Source: Thermoleophilia bacterium (lineage in GTDB: Bacteria; Actinomycetota; Thermoleophilia; Gaiellales; Gaiellaceae). Taken from it: a stretch of 39,281 nt of DNA. Below are positions 1-9,015 of this stretch, in pieces. The position numbers were made by a program, and so were the translations under genes. The DNA is taken from contig JACVRR010000011.1 of the NCBI GenBank assembly GCA_014534345.1, positions 1 to 39,281 of the forward strand. The letters are read 5' to 3'. The notes under the pieces were generated by a model that was not told the origin of the DNA, searched no databases, and saw nothing but the letters and a program-made list of their open reading frames with translations. Each line of letters opens with the position of its first letter. Position 1 is the first letter of the stretch.

Positions 1-8
1 ACCAGGAG

Positions 9-1385
9 GTGGTGCGCGTGGCCACGCGCAGCAGGACGGTAGGTTCGCCCGCCGCGACGCGGGCGGTCGACTGGGAGCAGCGGGTCGACTTCCCGCGCCT
101 CCGGCGCGCGCGCCTCGAGCGGGCGAAGGCGGCGCTCGAGGCGTCCGACCTCGGCGCACTCCTCTTCTTCGACCCGAACAACATCCGCTACGTCACGAGC
201 ACCCACATCGGCGAGTGGGCGCGGGACAAGAACGCGCGCTACGCGCTGCTGCCGCGTGGCGGTGACCCGATCCTCTGGGACTTCGGCTCGGCCGCCCGCC
301 ACCACCAGCTGTTCGCGCCCTGGCTGCCGCGTGAGAGCTTCCGCGCGGGGGTCGCCCCGATGCGCGGCGCGATGCCGGCGGAGACGGGTGTCCCCGACCG
401 GCTCGGCGCGCGAATCGCGCACGAGCTGCGCGAGCGGGGCCTGCACGACGACCCGCTCGGGATCGACATGGCCGACCTGGTGACGATCGAGGCGCTGCAG
501 CGTGCCGGCGTCCACGTGACCGACGGCTCGCGCGTCATCCTCGAGGCCCGCAAGATCAAGACGCCGGACGAAGTCGCGCTGCTCGACCAGTCAGCCGGGC
601 TCGTCGACGCCGTCTACGAGGAGATCTACCGCCTGCTGCGGCCCGGCATCTACGAGCACCAGGTCGTCGCGCGCGCCAACGAGCTGCTGTTCGAGCTGGG
701 CTCGGAGTACGTCGAGGCGATCAACGCGGTCTCCGGCGACCGCTGCAACCCGCATCCGCACGTCTTCTCCGACCGCCTCCTGCGGCCGGGCGACCAGGCG
801 TTCTTCGACATCATCCACTCGTTCATGGGCTACCGGACGTGCTACTACCGCACGTTCAACGTGGGCGGGGTCAGCCCCCCGCAGCTCGACGCCTACAAGC
901 AGTGCCGTGAGTGGCTCGACGCGGCGATCGAGCTCGTCCGCCCCGGCATGACGACCGACCGGATCGCCGAGGTCTGGCCGACCGCCGAGGAGCTCGGGTT
1001 CCCCGACGAGGAGACGTGCTTCGGCCTGCAGTTCGGGCACGGGATCGGCGTCGGGCTCTACGAGCCGCCGATGATCTCGCGCGTCCACTCGCTCGACAGC
1101 CCGGTCGAGCTCGAGGAGGGGATGGTGTTCGCGCTCGAGACGTACTGCGCGGCCACGGACGGGCGCTCGGCAGCGCGGATCGAGGAGGAGGTCGTCGTGA
1201 CCGCGACCGGCTGCGAAGTGATCACCCGCTTCCCGGCGGAGGAGCTGCTGGTGGCGGGCCGGATCTACGTCCGGGGCGCCGACCTGGTCGACCGCGGCGC
1301 GGACGGACAGCGCGACGCCTCACCCGGGTTCGCCGCCGCCGTAGCCGAGGCGGCCGTCGTCGAGCCGGCGGGCGTGTCGCGATGA
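9..1385 (+). CDS. M24-family metallopeptidase / creatinase-like protein
   Basis: Creatinase-type N-domain (ALLFFDPNNIRYVTS) and M24 C-domain (FGHGIGVGLYEPP, GMVFALETY, ARIEEEVVVT). Start may lie upstream of the window. Confidence 0.85.
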   Translation: MVRVATRSRTVGSPAATRAVDWEQRVDFPRLRRARLERAKAALEASDLGALLFFDPNNIRYVTSTHIGEWARDKNARYALLPRGGDPILWDFGSAARHHQLFAPWLPRESFRAGVAPMRGAMPAETGVPDRLGARIAHELRERGLHDDPLGIDMADLVTIEALQRAGVHVTDGSRVILEARKIKTPDEVALLDQSAGLVDAVYEEIYRLLRPGIYEHQVVARANELLFELGSEYVEAINAVSGDRCNPHPHVFSDRLLRPGDQAFFDIIHSFMGYRTCYYRTFNVGGVSPPQLDAYKQCREWLDAAIELVRPGMTTDRIAEVWPTAEELGFPDEETCFGLQFGHGIGVGLYEPPMISRVHSLDSPVELEEGMVFALETYCAATDGRSAARIEEEVVVTATGCEVITRFPAEELLVAGRIYVRGADLVDRGADGQRDASPGFAAAVAEAAVVEPAGVSR

Positions 1386-2326
1386 CGGGCGAGACCGGCA
1401 CCCGCACCCTTGCGGACGGGCTCCCCGGCTACCGCCTCGTCCGGCGCGAAGACATCGAGCTCGCCGACGCGCTCCCCGGGCGCTCGAGCGGGCTCGCGAC
1501 CTGCCGGCTCGTCGGCGGCTCGCTCGGCTCGACGCACATGGCGCTCACGCTCACCTCGCTCGCCGACGGGCACGTCGACACGCACCTCCACTCGTACGAG
1601 ACGAGCTTCTACGTGCTCGAGGGCGAGCCCATCCTGTACCTGGACGGGCGGGGCGTCGAGCTGAAGCCGGGCGCCTGCGGCGTCGCGCCGGTGGGGGCCC
1701 CCCACGCGTGGCGGGCGGACGGCCGTGCGCTCTGGGTCGAGATGGCCGCGCCGCGGCCGCGGCCGGGCGGCGGCGACACGTTCTTGCTCGGGCCCGCGCC
1801 GGACGCCGCCCCGGCGCCGCTCGACGTGCGGGATCCGCGGAACCGCAACCTCTTCCTGCTGACCGAGGGCGAGATGGACCTCGATCGGCTGAAGCGCGGC
1901 GCGACCGTGAGCGCGCCGACCGTGTCCGCGAGCATGGCGACCGCCGTCCTCGCGTACAGCGGCATCGCCGTGAAGATGCTCGTCGACCAGCGGCTCGACG
2001 CGCAGCTGCACACGATGTTCATGGTCGACTACCAGCCAGGTGCCGTCGCGCACCCGCACGACCATCCGTTCGAGGAGTCGTACTACATGCTCGAGGGCGA
2101 GGTCGACGTCGTCGCCGACGGCGACCGCTACACGCTCCGCCCGGGCGACGTCTTCTGGACGGCCACGGGCTGCGTGCATGCGTTCTACGAGACGCGCGGC
2201 GGCCGGGTGCGCTGGCTGGAGACCTCCGCCCCGGGTCCCCCGCCGCGCCACTCCTACCGCTTCGACCGCGACTGGGACTATCTCGCCGACCGTCTGGCGG
2301 CCGCGGCGAGCGTGGGAACTGCATGA
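1382..2326 (+). CDS. bicupin protein, (S)-ureidoglycine aminohydrolase-like
   Basis: Two cupin modules (HVDTHLHSYETSFYVLEGE; HPHDHPFEESYYMLEGEVDVVADG..RPGDVFWTATGCVHAF). ATG at 1382 overlaps the upstream TGA. Confidence 0.75.
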   Translation: MTGETGTRTLADGLPGYRLVRREDIELADALPGRSSGLATCRLVGGSLGSTHMALTLTSLADGHVDTHLHSYETSFYVLEGEPILYLDGRGVELKPGACGVAPVGAPHAWRADGRALWVEMAAPRPRPGGGDTFLLGPAPDAAPAPLDVRDPRNRNLFLLTEGEMDLDRLKRGATVSAPTVSASMATAVLAYSGIAVKMLVDQRLDAQLHTMFMVDYQPGAVAHPHDHPFEESYYMLEGEVDVVADGDRYTLRPGDVFWTATGCVHAFYETRGGRVRWLETSAPGPPPRHSYRFDRDWDYLADRLAAAASVGTA

Positions 2327-3303
2327 GCCGGGTCAGCGACGAGCCCGCGACCGGCGTCCTCGACGACGTCGAGCTGTACCTGGGGATCTACCGCCGCATG
2401 CTGCTGATCCGCGGGTTCGAGGACCTCGTCCAGTCGCTCTTCCTGAAGGGGGAGGTGTACGGGACGACGCACCTCTACTCGGGCCAAGAGGCGGTCGCGA
2501 CCGGCGTCGCCAGCCTGCTCGAGGAACGCGACCGGGTCGCCGCGACCTACCGCGGCCACGGCCACGCGCTCGCGCTCGGCGTCGACCCGCAGAAGCTGCT
2601 CGACGAGATGCTGGCGCGCGAGACGGGGATCAACGGCGGTCGCGCCGGGTCGATGAACGTCAACTCCCTGGCCGACCGGCTGATCGGCTCGTTCGGGATC
2701 GTCGGCGGGAGCATCGCGGCCGCGACCGGAGCCGCGCTCGCCCTGCAACGGACGACCGGGGGCGTCGCCGTCGCCTACTTCGGCGACGGCGCGATGAACC
2801 AGGGCTACTTCTTCGAGTGTCTGAACTTCGCCCAGGTGCTCAAGCTGCCGCTCCTGCTCGTCTGCGAGAACAACCAGTACGGCGAGTACACGCCGTTCCG
2901 CTCGGTGACGGCGGGCGAGATCCGCGCGCGGGCCGAGGTGATGGAGGTGCCGGCCGAGACGATCGACGGGATGAGCGTCTGGGCCGTGCGCGAGGCGGCC
3001 GCCCGGGCGGTGGCGCACGCGCGCGGCGGCAACGGCCCGGCGTTCATCGAGGCGCTGACGTACCGGTTCGTCGGCCACTCGCGCAGCGACCCGGGCGCGT
3101 ACCGACCCGAGGGCGAGCTCGAGCGCTGGAAGCAGCGCGATCCGATCGTCCTGCTCCGCGCGCAGCTCGAGGCGGAGGGCGTGGACGGCGCTCGGCTGGA
3201 CGAGCTCGAGCAGGCGGTCGCTCGCGAGCTGGAGGAGATGCGGGAGCGCGGGCTCGCCGCGCCGTTCCCGAGCGAGCTCGCGGCCCGCGAGTTCAAGGAC
3301 TGA
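2323..3303 (+). CDS. TPP-dependent 2-oxoacid/acetoin dehydrogenase E1 component, alpha subunit
   Basis: TPP motif GDGAMNQGYFFECLNFA, VCENNQYGEYTP, GHSRSDPGAYR. ATGA overlap with the bicupin. Confidence 0.9.
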   Translation: MSRVSDEPATGVLDDVELYLGIYRRMLLIRGFEDLVQSLFLKGEVYGTTHLYSGQEAVATGVASLLEERDRVAATYRGHGHALALGVDPQKLLDEMLARETGINGGRAGSMNVNSLADRLIGSFGIVGGSIAAATGAALALQRTTGGVAVAYFGDGAMNQGYFFECLNFAQVLKLPLLLVCENNQYGEYTPFRSVTAGEIRARAEVMEVPAETIDGMSVWAVREAAARAVAHARGGNGPAFIEALTYRFVGHSRSDPGAYRPEGELERWKQRDPIVLLRAQLEAEGVDGARLDELEQAVARELEEMRERGLAAPFPSELAAREFKD

Positions 3304-3308
3304 CCGGC

Positions 3309-4529
3309 GTGGCCGGCGAGCTCACGATGCCGAAGCTGTCGGACTCGATGGCCGACGCAGTGATCGTGCGCTGGCTGAAGGGTCCGGGCGAGGCGTTCGC
3401 GCGAGGCGAGGCGCTGATCGAGGTCGAGACCGACAAGGCGACCGTGATCTACGAGGCGGAGGAGGACGGCACGCTCGGGTCGATCCTCGTTCCCGAGGGC
3501 TCGGCGGCTGCGGTCGGCGAGCCGATCGCCACGCTGGGGAACGGCGAGCCGGCGCGACCGCGGGAGCAGGTCGAGGCCGTGCGCCGCCCCGCACCGCCGC
3601 AGCAGGACGCCGCCGCCGCGGAGCCGGCAGCACCTCCGCCGCCGCGCCCGCCTCCGACGTCGGGCGACGGCGCGGAGCCGCGCCGGCCGAACGCGAGCCC
3701 TGTCGCACGCCGCACGGCGGTCGAGCTCGGGGTCTCGCTGCACGGGCTGACGGGGACCGGCCCCAGCGGGCGGATCACCCGGGAGGACGTGCGGCGCGCC
3801 GCCGCGGCAGCGCCGCCCTCCGACGAGCGCGCCGCCGCGGGCACGGGCCACGCGGACCTGGTCGCGCTGACGCCGACGCAGGCCACGATCGCGCGCCGGA
3901 TGCTGGAGTCGGCGACCACGATCCCCGTCTTCAGCGTCACGGCGGACGTCGACATGTCGGCCGTCGTGGCGCTTCGCCGCGAGGCGCGCGACCAGGTGGA
4001 CGCCGTCCCCTCGCTGAACGACTTCGTGATCAAGGCGGCCGCCGCCGCGCTGCGCGAGTTCCCGCGCTTCAACGCCTCCTACCGCGACGGGCAGGTCGCG
4101 ATCCACTCGCGCGTCAACGTCGGCGTCGCGGTCGCGACCGACGACGCCCTGCTCGTCCCGGTCGTCTTCGACGCCGACCGCAGGACGGTCGCCGAGATCG
4201 CCCGCGAGACGCGCCGCCTCGCCGACGCCGCGCGGCGGCGCGCGCTGCGGCCCGAGGAGCTGCACGACGGCACGTTCACCGTCTCGAACCTCGGCATGTT
4301 CGGCACGCGCTCGTTCACCGCGATCATCGACCCCCCGCAGGTCGCGATCCTCGCCGTCGGCGCGGTGCGGCGCGCTGCCGTCGAAGACGAGCGCGGCGCG
4401 GTCGCCTTCCGGGACGTGATGACCGTCACGCTCACGTGCGACCACCGCGTCGTCTACGGCGCCCACGGCGCCCAGTTCCTGACCCGCCTGCGCGAGCTGC
4501 TCGAGCGCCCGCTCGCGCTCCTGATCTGA
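3309..4529 (+). CDS. dihydrolipoamide acyltransferase (E2) with lipoyl, PSBD and catalytic domains
   Basis: Lipoyl motif EVETDKATV, PSBD NASPVARRTAVELGV..GRITREDV, catalytic core CDHRVVYGAHGAQFL. GTG 3309 or ATG 3327 start. Confidence 0.9.
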   Translation: MAGELTMPKLSDSMADAVIVRWLKGPGEAFARGEALIEVETDKATVIYEAEEDGTLGSILVPEGSAAAVGEPIATLGNGEPARPREQVEAVRRPAPPQQDAAAAEPAAPPPPRPPPTSGDGAEPRRPNASPVARRTAVELGVSLHGLTGTGPSGRITREDVRRAAAAAPPSDERAAAGTGHADLVALTPTQATIARRMLESATTIPVFSVTADVDMSAVVALRREARDQVDAVPSLNDFVIKAAAAALREFPRFNASYRDGQVAIHSRVNVGVAVATDDALLVPVVFDADRRTVAEIARETRRLADAARRRALRPEELHDGTFTVSNLGMFGTRSFTAIIDPPQVAILAVGAVRRAAVEDERGAVAFRDVMTVTLTCDHRVVYGAHGAQFLTRLRELLERPLALLI

Positions 4530-4558
4530 CCCGGTGACGACCGCGAGGAGGCGCTGAC

Positions 4559-5524
4559 ATGCCGACCCTGGACTTCCGCTCCGCGATCCGCGAGGCCCTC
4601 GACGAGGAGCTGGCGGCGGACGAGCGCGTGATCCTCTTCGGCGAGGACATCGCGGTCGCGGGCGGCGTGTTCGCGACCACCACCGGCCTGTACGAGAAGT
4701 ACGGCGCCGAGCGCGTCTTCGACACGCCGATCTCCGAGCTCGCGCTCGCCGGCGCGGCGTTCGGCTCGGCGGTGACGGGGCTGCGGCCGGTGCTCGAGGT
4801 CATGTTCGGCGACTTCCTGGGGCTGGCGATGGACAGCCTCGTGAACCAGTCGACCAAATACTGGTTCCTGACCGAAGAGCAGGTGAGCGTGCCGCTCACG
4901 ATCCGCTCCGTCGTCGGCGCGGGTGGGCGCTTCGGGGCGATCCATTCGCAGATGCCCGTCTCCTGGTTCATGGGCGTCCCGGGGCTGAAGATCGTCGGCC
5001 CGTCCACGCCTGCGGACGCGAAGGCGCTGCTGAAGGCCTCGATCCGCGACGACAACCCGGTGCTCTTCTTCGAGCACAAGCGGCTGTACGGGAACCAGGG
5101 CGAGGTCGACGCGACGCCCGCCCGGCTCGGCGAGGCCGCCGTCGTGCGCGAGGGGACCGACGTCACGATCGCAACCGCGATGAAGAGCGTCCACGACGCC
5201 CTCGAGGCGGCCGAGGCGCTCGCGGCGGATCGCGTCTTGGCCGAGGTGATCGACCTGCGGACGCTGCGCCCGCTCGACCTCGAGACGGTCGTCGCTTCGG
5301 TCCGAAAGACGAACCGGCTGGCCGTCGTCGAGGAGGGCCCGGTGACGGGCGGCTGGGCCGGCGAGGTGCTCGCCTCCGTGACGGAGGACGCGCTCGGGTA
5401 TTTGGACGACGCCTGGCGCATCGCCACCCCGAACACGCCCATCCCGTACAGCCCGCCGCTCGAGGATGCGTTCCTCCCCGGGCCGGCGCGAATCGCCGCG
5501 GAGATTCGCCGCCGGCTGCGGTAG
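4559..5524 (+). CDS. 2-oxoacid dehydrogenase E1 component, beta subunit
   Basis: GEDIAVAGGVFATTTGLYEKYG, DTPISELALAGAAFGSA, transketolase C-domain VIDLRTLRPLD; GAGGAGG-like RBS region. Confidence 0.9.
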   Translation: MPTLDFRSAIREALDEELAADERVILFGEDIAVAGGVFATTTGLYEKYGAERVFDTPISELALAGAAFGSAVTGLRPVLEVMFGDFLGLAMDSLVNQSTKYWFLTEEQVSVPLTIRSVVGAGGRFGAIHSQMPVSWFMGVPGLKIVGPSTPADAKALLKASIRDDNPVLFFEHKRLYGNQGEVDATPARLGEAAVVREGTDVTIATAMKSVHDALEAAEALAADRVLAEVIDLRTLRPLDLETVVASVRKTNRLAVVEEGPVTGGWAGEVLASVTEDALGYLDDAWRIATPNTPIPYSPPLEDAFLPGPARIAAEIRRRLR

Positions 5525-5556
5525 TCCGTGCGGACAAGCTGCGATACGGTCCGGGG

Positions 5557-5646
5557 ATGAGCACGCTACGCGTCTGGGTCGGCCGCACGAGCGCCTCATC
5601 CACCCGTCGCCTGCCCCGCCACAGCGACACGGACGTTGCCCGATGA
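5557..5646 (+). CDS. putative 29-aa leader ORF MSTLRVWVGRTSASSTRRLPRHSDTDVAR
   Basis: TACGGT-N6-ATG (leaderless start geometry). Stop TGA overlaps the XRE regulator ATG (5643) as ATGA. Same-length homologous ORF at 37342. Confidence 0.5.
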   Translation: MSTLRVWVGRTSASSTRRLPRHSDTDVAR

Positions 5647-6338
5647 CCGATCCTGCCCCGAACGTCCGCCCGGCCGACCGCGGCTTCGCGCCTTCCCGGG
5701 TGGGGAGCCGCCTCCGCCAGGAGCGGGAGCGGCGGGGGATCAGCCTGCGCGAGCTCGCGCGCCGCGTGGGCGTCTCGCCGAGCCTCGTCTCGCAGATCGA
5801 GCTCGACCGCGTCAACCCCTCGGTCAGCACGCTGTACGCGCTCGTGACCGAGCTCGGGATGACGATGAGCGACGTCTTCGGCGACCCGCGCGCCGGCGAG
5901 CCGGTCGTGCGCCCGCTTCGCGGCGGGGACGGGCTGGCCGCCAGGCCGCAGACGCGGCCGGTGATCAACCTCGCCTCCGGCGTGCGCTGGGAGCGGCTGA
6001 CGCCCGACAGCGACCCCGACGTCGAGTTCCTGTACGTCGTGTACTCGGTCGGGGGCGAGTCGTGCGGCGCCGACGCCCTGATGACGCACGGGGGCAAGGA
6101 GTACGGCTACGTGATCAGCGGCACGCTCGGCGTCCGCGTCGGATTCGAGCAGTACGAGCTCGGCGCCGGGAGCTCGATCGCGTTCGACTCGTCCTCGCCG
6201 CACCGTCTGTGGGCGATCGGCGACGAGCCCGTGCACGCGATCTGGGTGGTGATCGGCAGGCAGGCCGACCCGCGCGCCCAGGCGGTCGGCGCGGTCGCGC
6301 CGCAGGGCGGGGGAGCGCCGCCCGAGCGGAGCGCGTAG
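5643..6338 (+). CDS. XRE-family transcriptional regulator with C-terminal cupin domain
   Basis: HTH RLRQERERRGISLRELARRVGVSPSLVSQIELDRVNPSVSTLYAL plus cupin VISGTLGVRVGFEQYELGAGSSIAFDSSSPHR. Confidence 0.88.
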   Translation: MTDPAPNVRPADRGFAPSRVGSRLRQERERRGISLRELARRVGVSPSLVSQIELDRVNPSVSTLYALVTELGMTMSDVFGDPRAGEPVVRPLRGGDGLAARPQTRPVINLASGVRWERLTPDSDPDVEFLYVVYSVGGESCGADALMTHGGKEYGYVISGTLGVRVGFEQYELGAGSSIAFDSSSPHRLWAIGDEPVHAIWVVIGRQADPRAQAVGAVAPQGGGAPPERSA

Positions 6339-6340
6339 GC

Positions 6341-7345
6341 CTACCCGGCCGGCGTCGCCCCGCGCGTCCGCAGGCGGCCGACTCCCTGCCAGCTGGAGCG
6401 GAACCGGCGCGCGAGCTCGGGCCCCTGGTAGAGCAGAAGGGCGAGCAGGATCAGGGCCCCGATCGTGATCTGCGCGTACTCGGTCGGCTGCTGGAACAGC
6501 GGCAGCACGTTCTTGATCAGCGAGAGGAACACGGCGGCCAGCAGCGCGCCGACGAACGACCCGCGCCCGCCGGCCAGGCTGGCGCCGCCGAGGACGGCCG
6601 CGGCGATGCTCTCCAGCGCGTAGCCGCCGACGATCGGCGAGCCGATCTGCACCTGCGCGGCAGCGTAGAAGCCGCCCAGCGCGGCCATCAGCGAGCAGAC
6701 CACGAAGGCTCCGAAGACGACGCGTCCGGTGCTCATCCCGAGTCGGCGAGCCGAGGTCTCGTCCAGGCCGACCGCCCGCACGGCCAGGCCCCTGCGGCTG
6801 CGGTACAGCCACAGGTCGGCGGCGACGGCCAGCAGGACGACGCCGACGAAGGCGAGCGGGAGGAAGCCGACGCTCCAGGTGAGGACGTCGATCGCCTCCC
6901 CGCTGATCGGACCCTCGGGGTGGTCGCGCAGGAGCAGCGCGCCTCCCTGGAGGATGCTGAGGGTGCCGAGGGTCGCGATGATCGAGGGCAGGCCGAGCAC
7001 GCGGATCAGGGTCGCGTTGAACACGCCCGTGGCCAGGCCGACGCCGACGAGCGCGAGCGCCCCCGGGATCAGCACCCACCAGGCGGCCCCCGCCGGCATG
7101 GTGAACGACGCGACGACGATGCACATCGTCACCAGCGCCGCCACGGAGACGTCGAACCCGCCGACGAGCAGCGCGTTCGTCTGCCCCAGCGCGACGAGCG
7201 CGAGCGGCATCGTCGTCAGCAGGAGGTTGCGCAGGTTGTAGTCGCTGTAGAACGCGGGCTCGCGCGCGCCCGCGTAGACGGCGATCGCCACGATCAGGAC
7301 TGACAGGAGCGCGAGCGGCATCCAGCCGCGGAAGCGAAGGCTCAT
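6341..7345 (-). CDS. ABC transporter permease (RbsC/BPD_transp_2 type)
   Basis: Multi-TM; GGFDVSVAALVTMC and VLGGASLAGGRGSFVGALLAAVFL. Confidence 0.88.
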   Translation of the reverse strand: MSLRFRGWMPLALLSVLIVAIAVYAGAREPAFYSDYNLRNLLLTTMPLALVALGQTNALLVGGFDVSVAALVTMCIVVASFTMPAGAAWWVLIPGALALVGVGLATGVFNATLIRVLGLPSIIATLGTLSILQGGALLLRDHPEGPISGEAIDVLTWSVGFLPLAFVGVVLLAVAADLWLYRSRRGLAVRAVGLDETSARRLGMSTGRVVFGAFVVCSLMAALGGFYAAAQVQIGSPIVGGYALESIAAAVLGGASLAGGRGSFVGALLAAVFLSLIKNVLPLFQQPTEYAQITIGALILLALLLYQGPELARRFRSSWQGVGRLRTRGATPAG

Positions 7346-7424
7346 GGGCGAGCTCCGAGCAGCTGCAGCGGTCCGCGTGCGACGGGGCGGAGGTGTCGAT
7401 ACGGCGCAACCAGACCCGGAGGGT

Positions 7425-8972
7425 TCACGCCGGCTGCCCGTCGCTTGCCGCCCGCCGCGGCTCCGCCGTGACGCCCGTGCCGACGATCGCCTCCACGATC
7501 CGCCGCTCGCCCAGCTCGGCGCGGGGGATCTCGTCCACGATCCGCCCGCGCGACATCACGATCACCCGGTCGCAGAGCCCGCTCAGCTCGAGCGGGTCGC
7601 TCGACTTGACGAGCACCGCGACGCCGTCGTCCGCCTTGGCGCGCAGGGCCTCGTAGATGTCGAAGCGGGAGCCGACGTCCACGCCCTGGGTCGGCTCGTC
7701 CGCGAGCAGGACGTGGAGGGCGCCGCGCAGGAAGGGACGCGTCAGCGAGACCTTCTGCTGGTTGCCGCCCGAGAGCGACTGCACCGGCTGCTCGATCGAG
7801 GCCGTGCGGATCCGCAGCCGGCGCACGAGCTGCCCGAGGGTCCTCTTCTCGCGCCCGCGGCCGAGCAGGCCCGCTCGCCCGAAGCGGCGCAGCACCTGGA
7901 TCGTGCTGTTGGCACGCACGCTCAGCACCGGGAAGAGCGCCTCGCGGGCCCGGTCGCCGCTCAGAAGCACGACGCCCGCGCGGAGCGGGCCGAGCGGCGA
8001 GTGGCGGTCGAGCTCGCGGCCGTTGCAGCGCGCGCTCCCGGCCGAGGGCTCGACGCCGGCGAGCGCGCGAAGGAGCTGCACTTGGCCGTTGCCCTCGGCG
8101 CCCGCGATGCCGAGGATCTCGCCCCGGTGCAGCTGCAGGTCGACCGGCCCGAACCGGTCGCCCTGGAGGCTCGAGAGCTCGAGGAGCACCTCTGCCGCCT
8201 CGGTGTCGACGTCGCGCTCGGGAAAGGCGAGCTGGAGCGGCCGGCCGATCATCAGCGCGACGAGCGCGTCCTCGGACATGCCGTGCGCCTCGAACGTCCC
8301 CTGGCCGCCCCCGTCGCGGAGCACGGTGATCCGGTCGGCTATCCCGAGCACCTCGGGCAGGCGGTGGCTGACGTAGACGACGCCGACGCCCGACCGGCTC
8401 CGCTCGAGCATCAGCGCGTGCAGCTGCTCGACCTCCGCAGGCCCGAGCGCCGTCGTCGGCTCGTCGAGCAGCAGCACCTTCGGCTGCGCGAGCAGCGCCT
8501 TCACCACCTCCACCAGCTGCCGCTCCGCGAGCGAGAGCGCTCCGGCCGGTGCGCCCGCGGGGATCCGCAGGCCGAACTCCTCGAGCCGCGCGGCCGCCCA
8601 CCGCTCCATGTGGCGGTAGTCCGGCTGGAGCTCGGGCGGGACGGCGAGGTAGAGGTTCTCGGCCACCGACAGGTCGACGACCTGCGAGTAGGTCTGGTAG
8701 GCGATCCCGAGACCGAGCCGGAGCGCGTCGGCGGCGGATGCTCGCCGCAGCGGCCGGCCGCCGATCTCGACCGTCCCCTCGTCCGGCGCGAGGAAGCCGC
8801 TGGCGATCCCCAGCAGGGTCGACTTCCCGGACCCGTTCTCCCCGACGAGCGCGTGGGTCTCTCCGGCCACGCAGTCCACGCTGACGTCGCGGAGCGCCTG
8901 CACCGCGCCGAAGCGCTTCGAGACGCGCTGCAGCGACAGCACGACGGGGGTCGCGGGTCCGGGCGTCGACAT
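7425..8972 (-). CDS. sugar-type ABC transporter ATP-binding protein (RbsA-like, duplicated ATPase)
   Basis: Walker A GENGSGKST, first-domain ALSLAERQLVEVVKAL and LLLDEPTTAL, second-domain SLSGGNQQKVSL and LLADEPTQGVDVGSR. ATG at 8972. Confidence 0.9.
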   Translation of the reverse strand: MSTPGPATPVVLSLQRVSKRFGAVQALRDVSVDCVAGETHALVGENGSGKSTLLGIASGFLAPDEGTVEIGGRPLRRASAADALRLGLGIAYQTYSQVVDLSVAENLYLAVPPELQPDYRHMERWAAARLEEFGLRIPAGAPAGALSLAERQLVEVVKALLAQPKVLLLDEPTTALGPAEVEQLHALMLERSRSGVGVVYVSHRLPEVLGIADRITVLRDGGGQGTFEAHGMSEDALVALMIGRPLQLAFPERDVDTEAAEVLLELSSLQGDRFGPVDLQLHRGEILGIAGAEGNGQVQLLRALAGVEPSAGSARCNGRELDRHSPLGPLRAGVVLLSGDRAREALFPVLSVRANSTIQVLRRFGRAGLLGRGREKRTLGQLVRRLRIRTASIEQPVQSLSGGNQQKVSLTRPFLRGALHVLLADEPTQGVDVGSRFDIYEALRAKADDGVAVLVKSSDPLELSGLCDRVIVMSRGRIVDEIPRAELGERRIVEAIVGTGVTAEPRRAASDGQPA

Positions 8973-9015
8973 CGTCCTTCCGGTTCGGCCGTTCTCTTGG
9001 CTCCTCGCTCGCCTC

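Noticed and set aside
9-2326. DMSP lyase pair (DddP-like M24 plus cupin Ddd)
   Set aside because: M24 ligand set differs from DddP and the bicupin looks closer to ureidoglycine aminohydrolase; no DMSP genes nearby.
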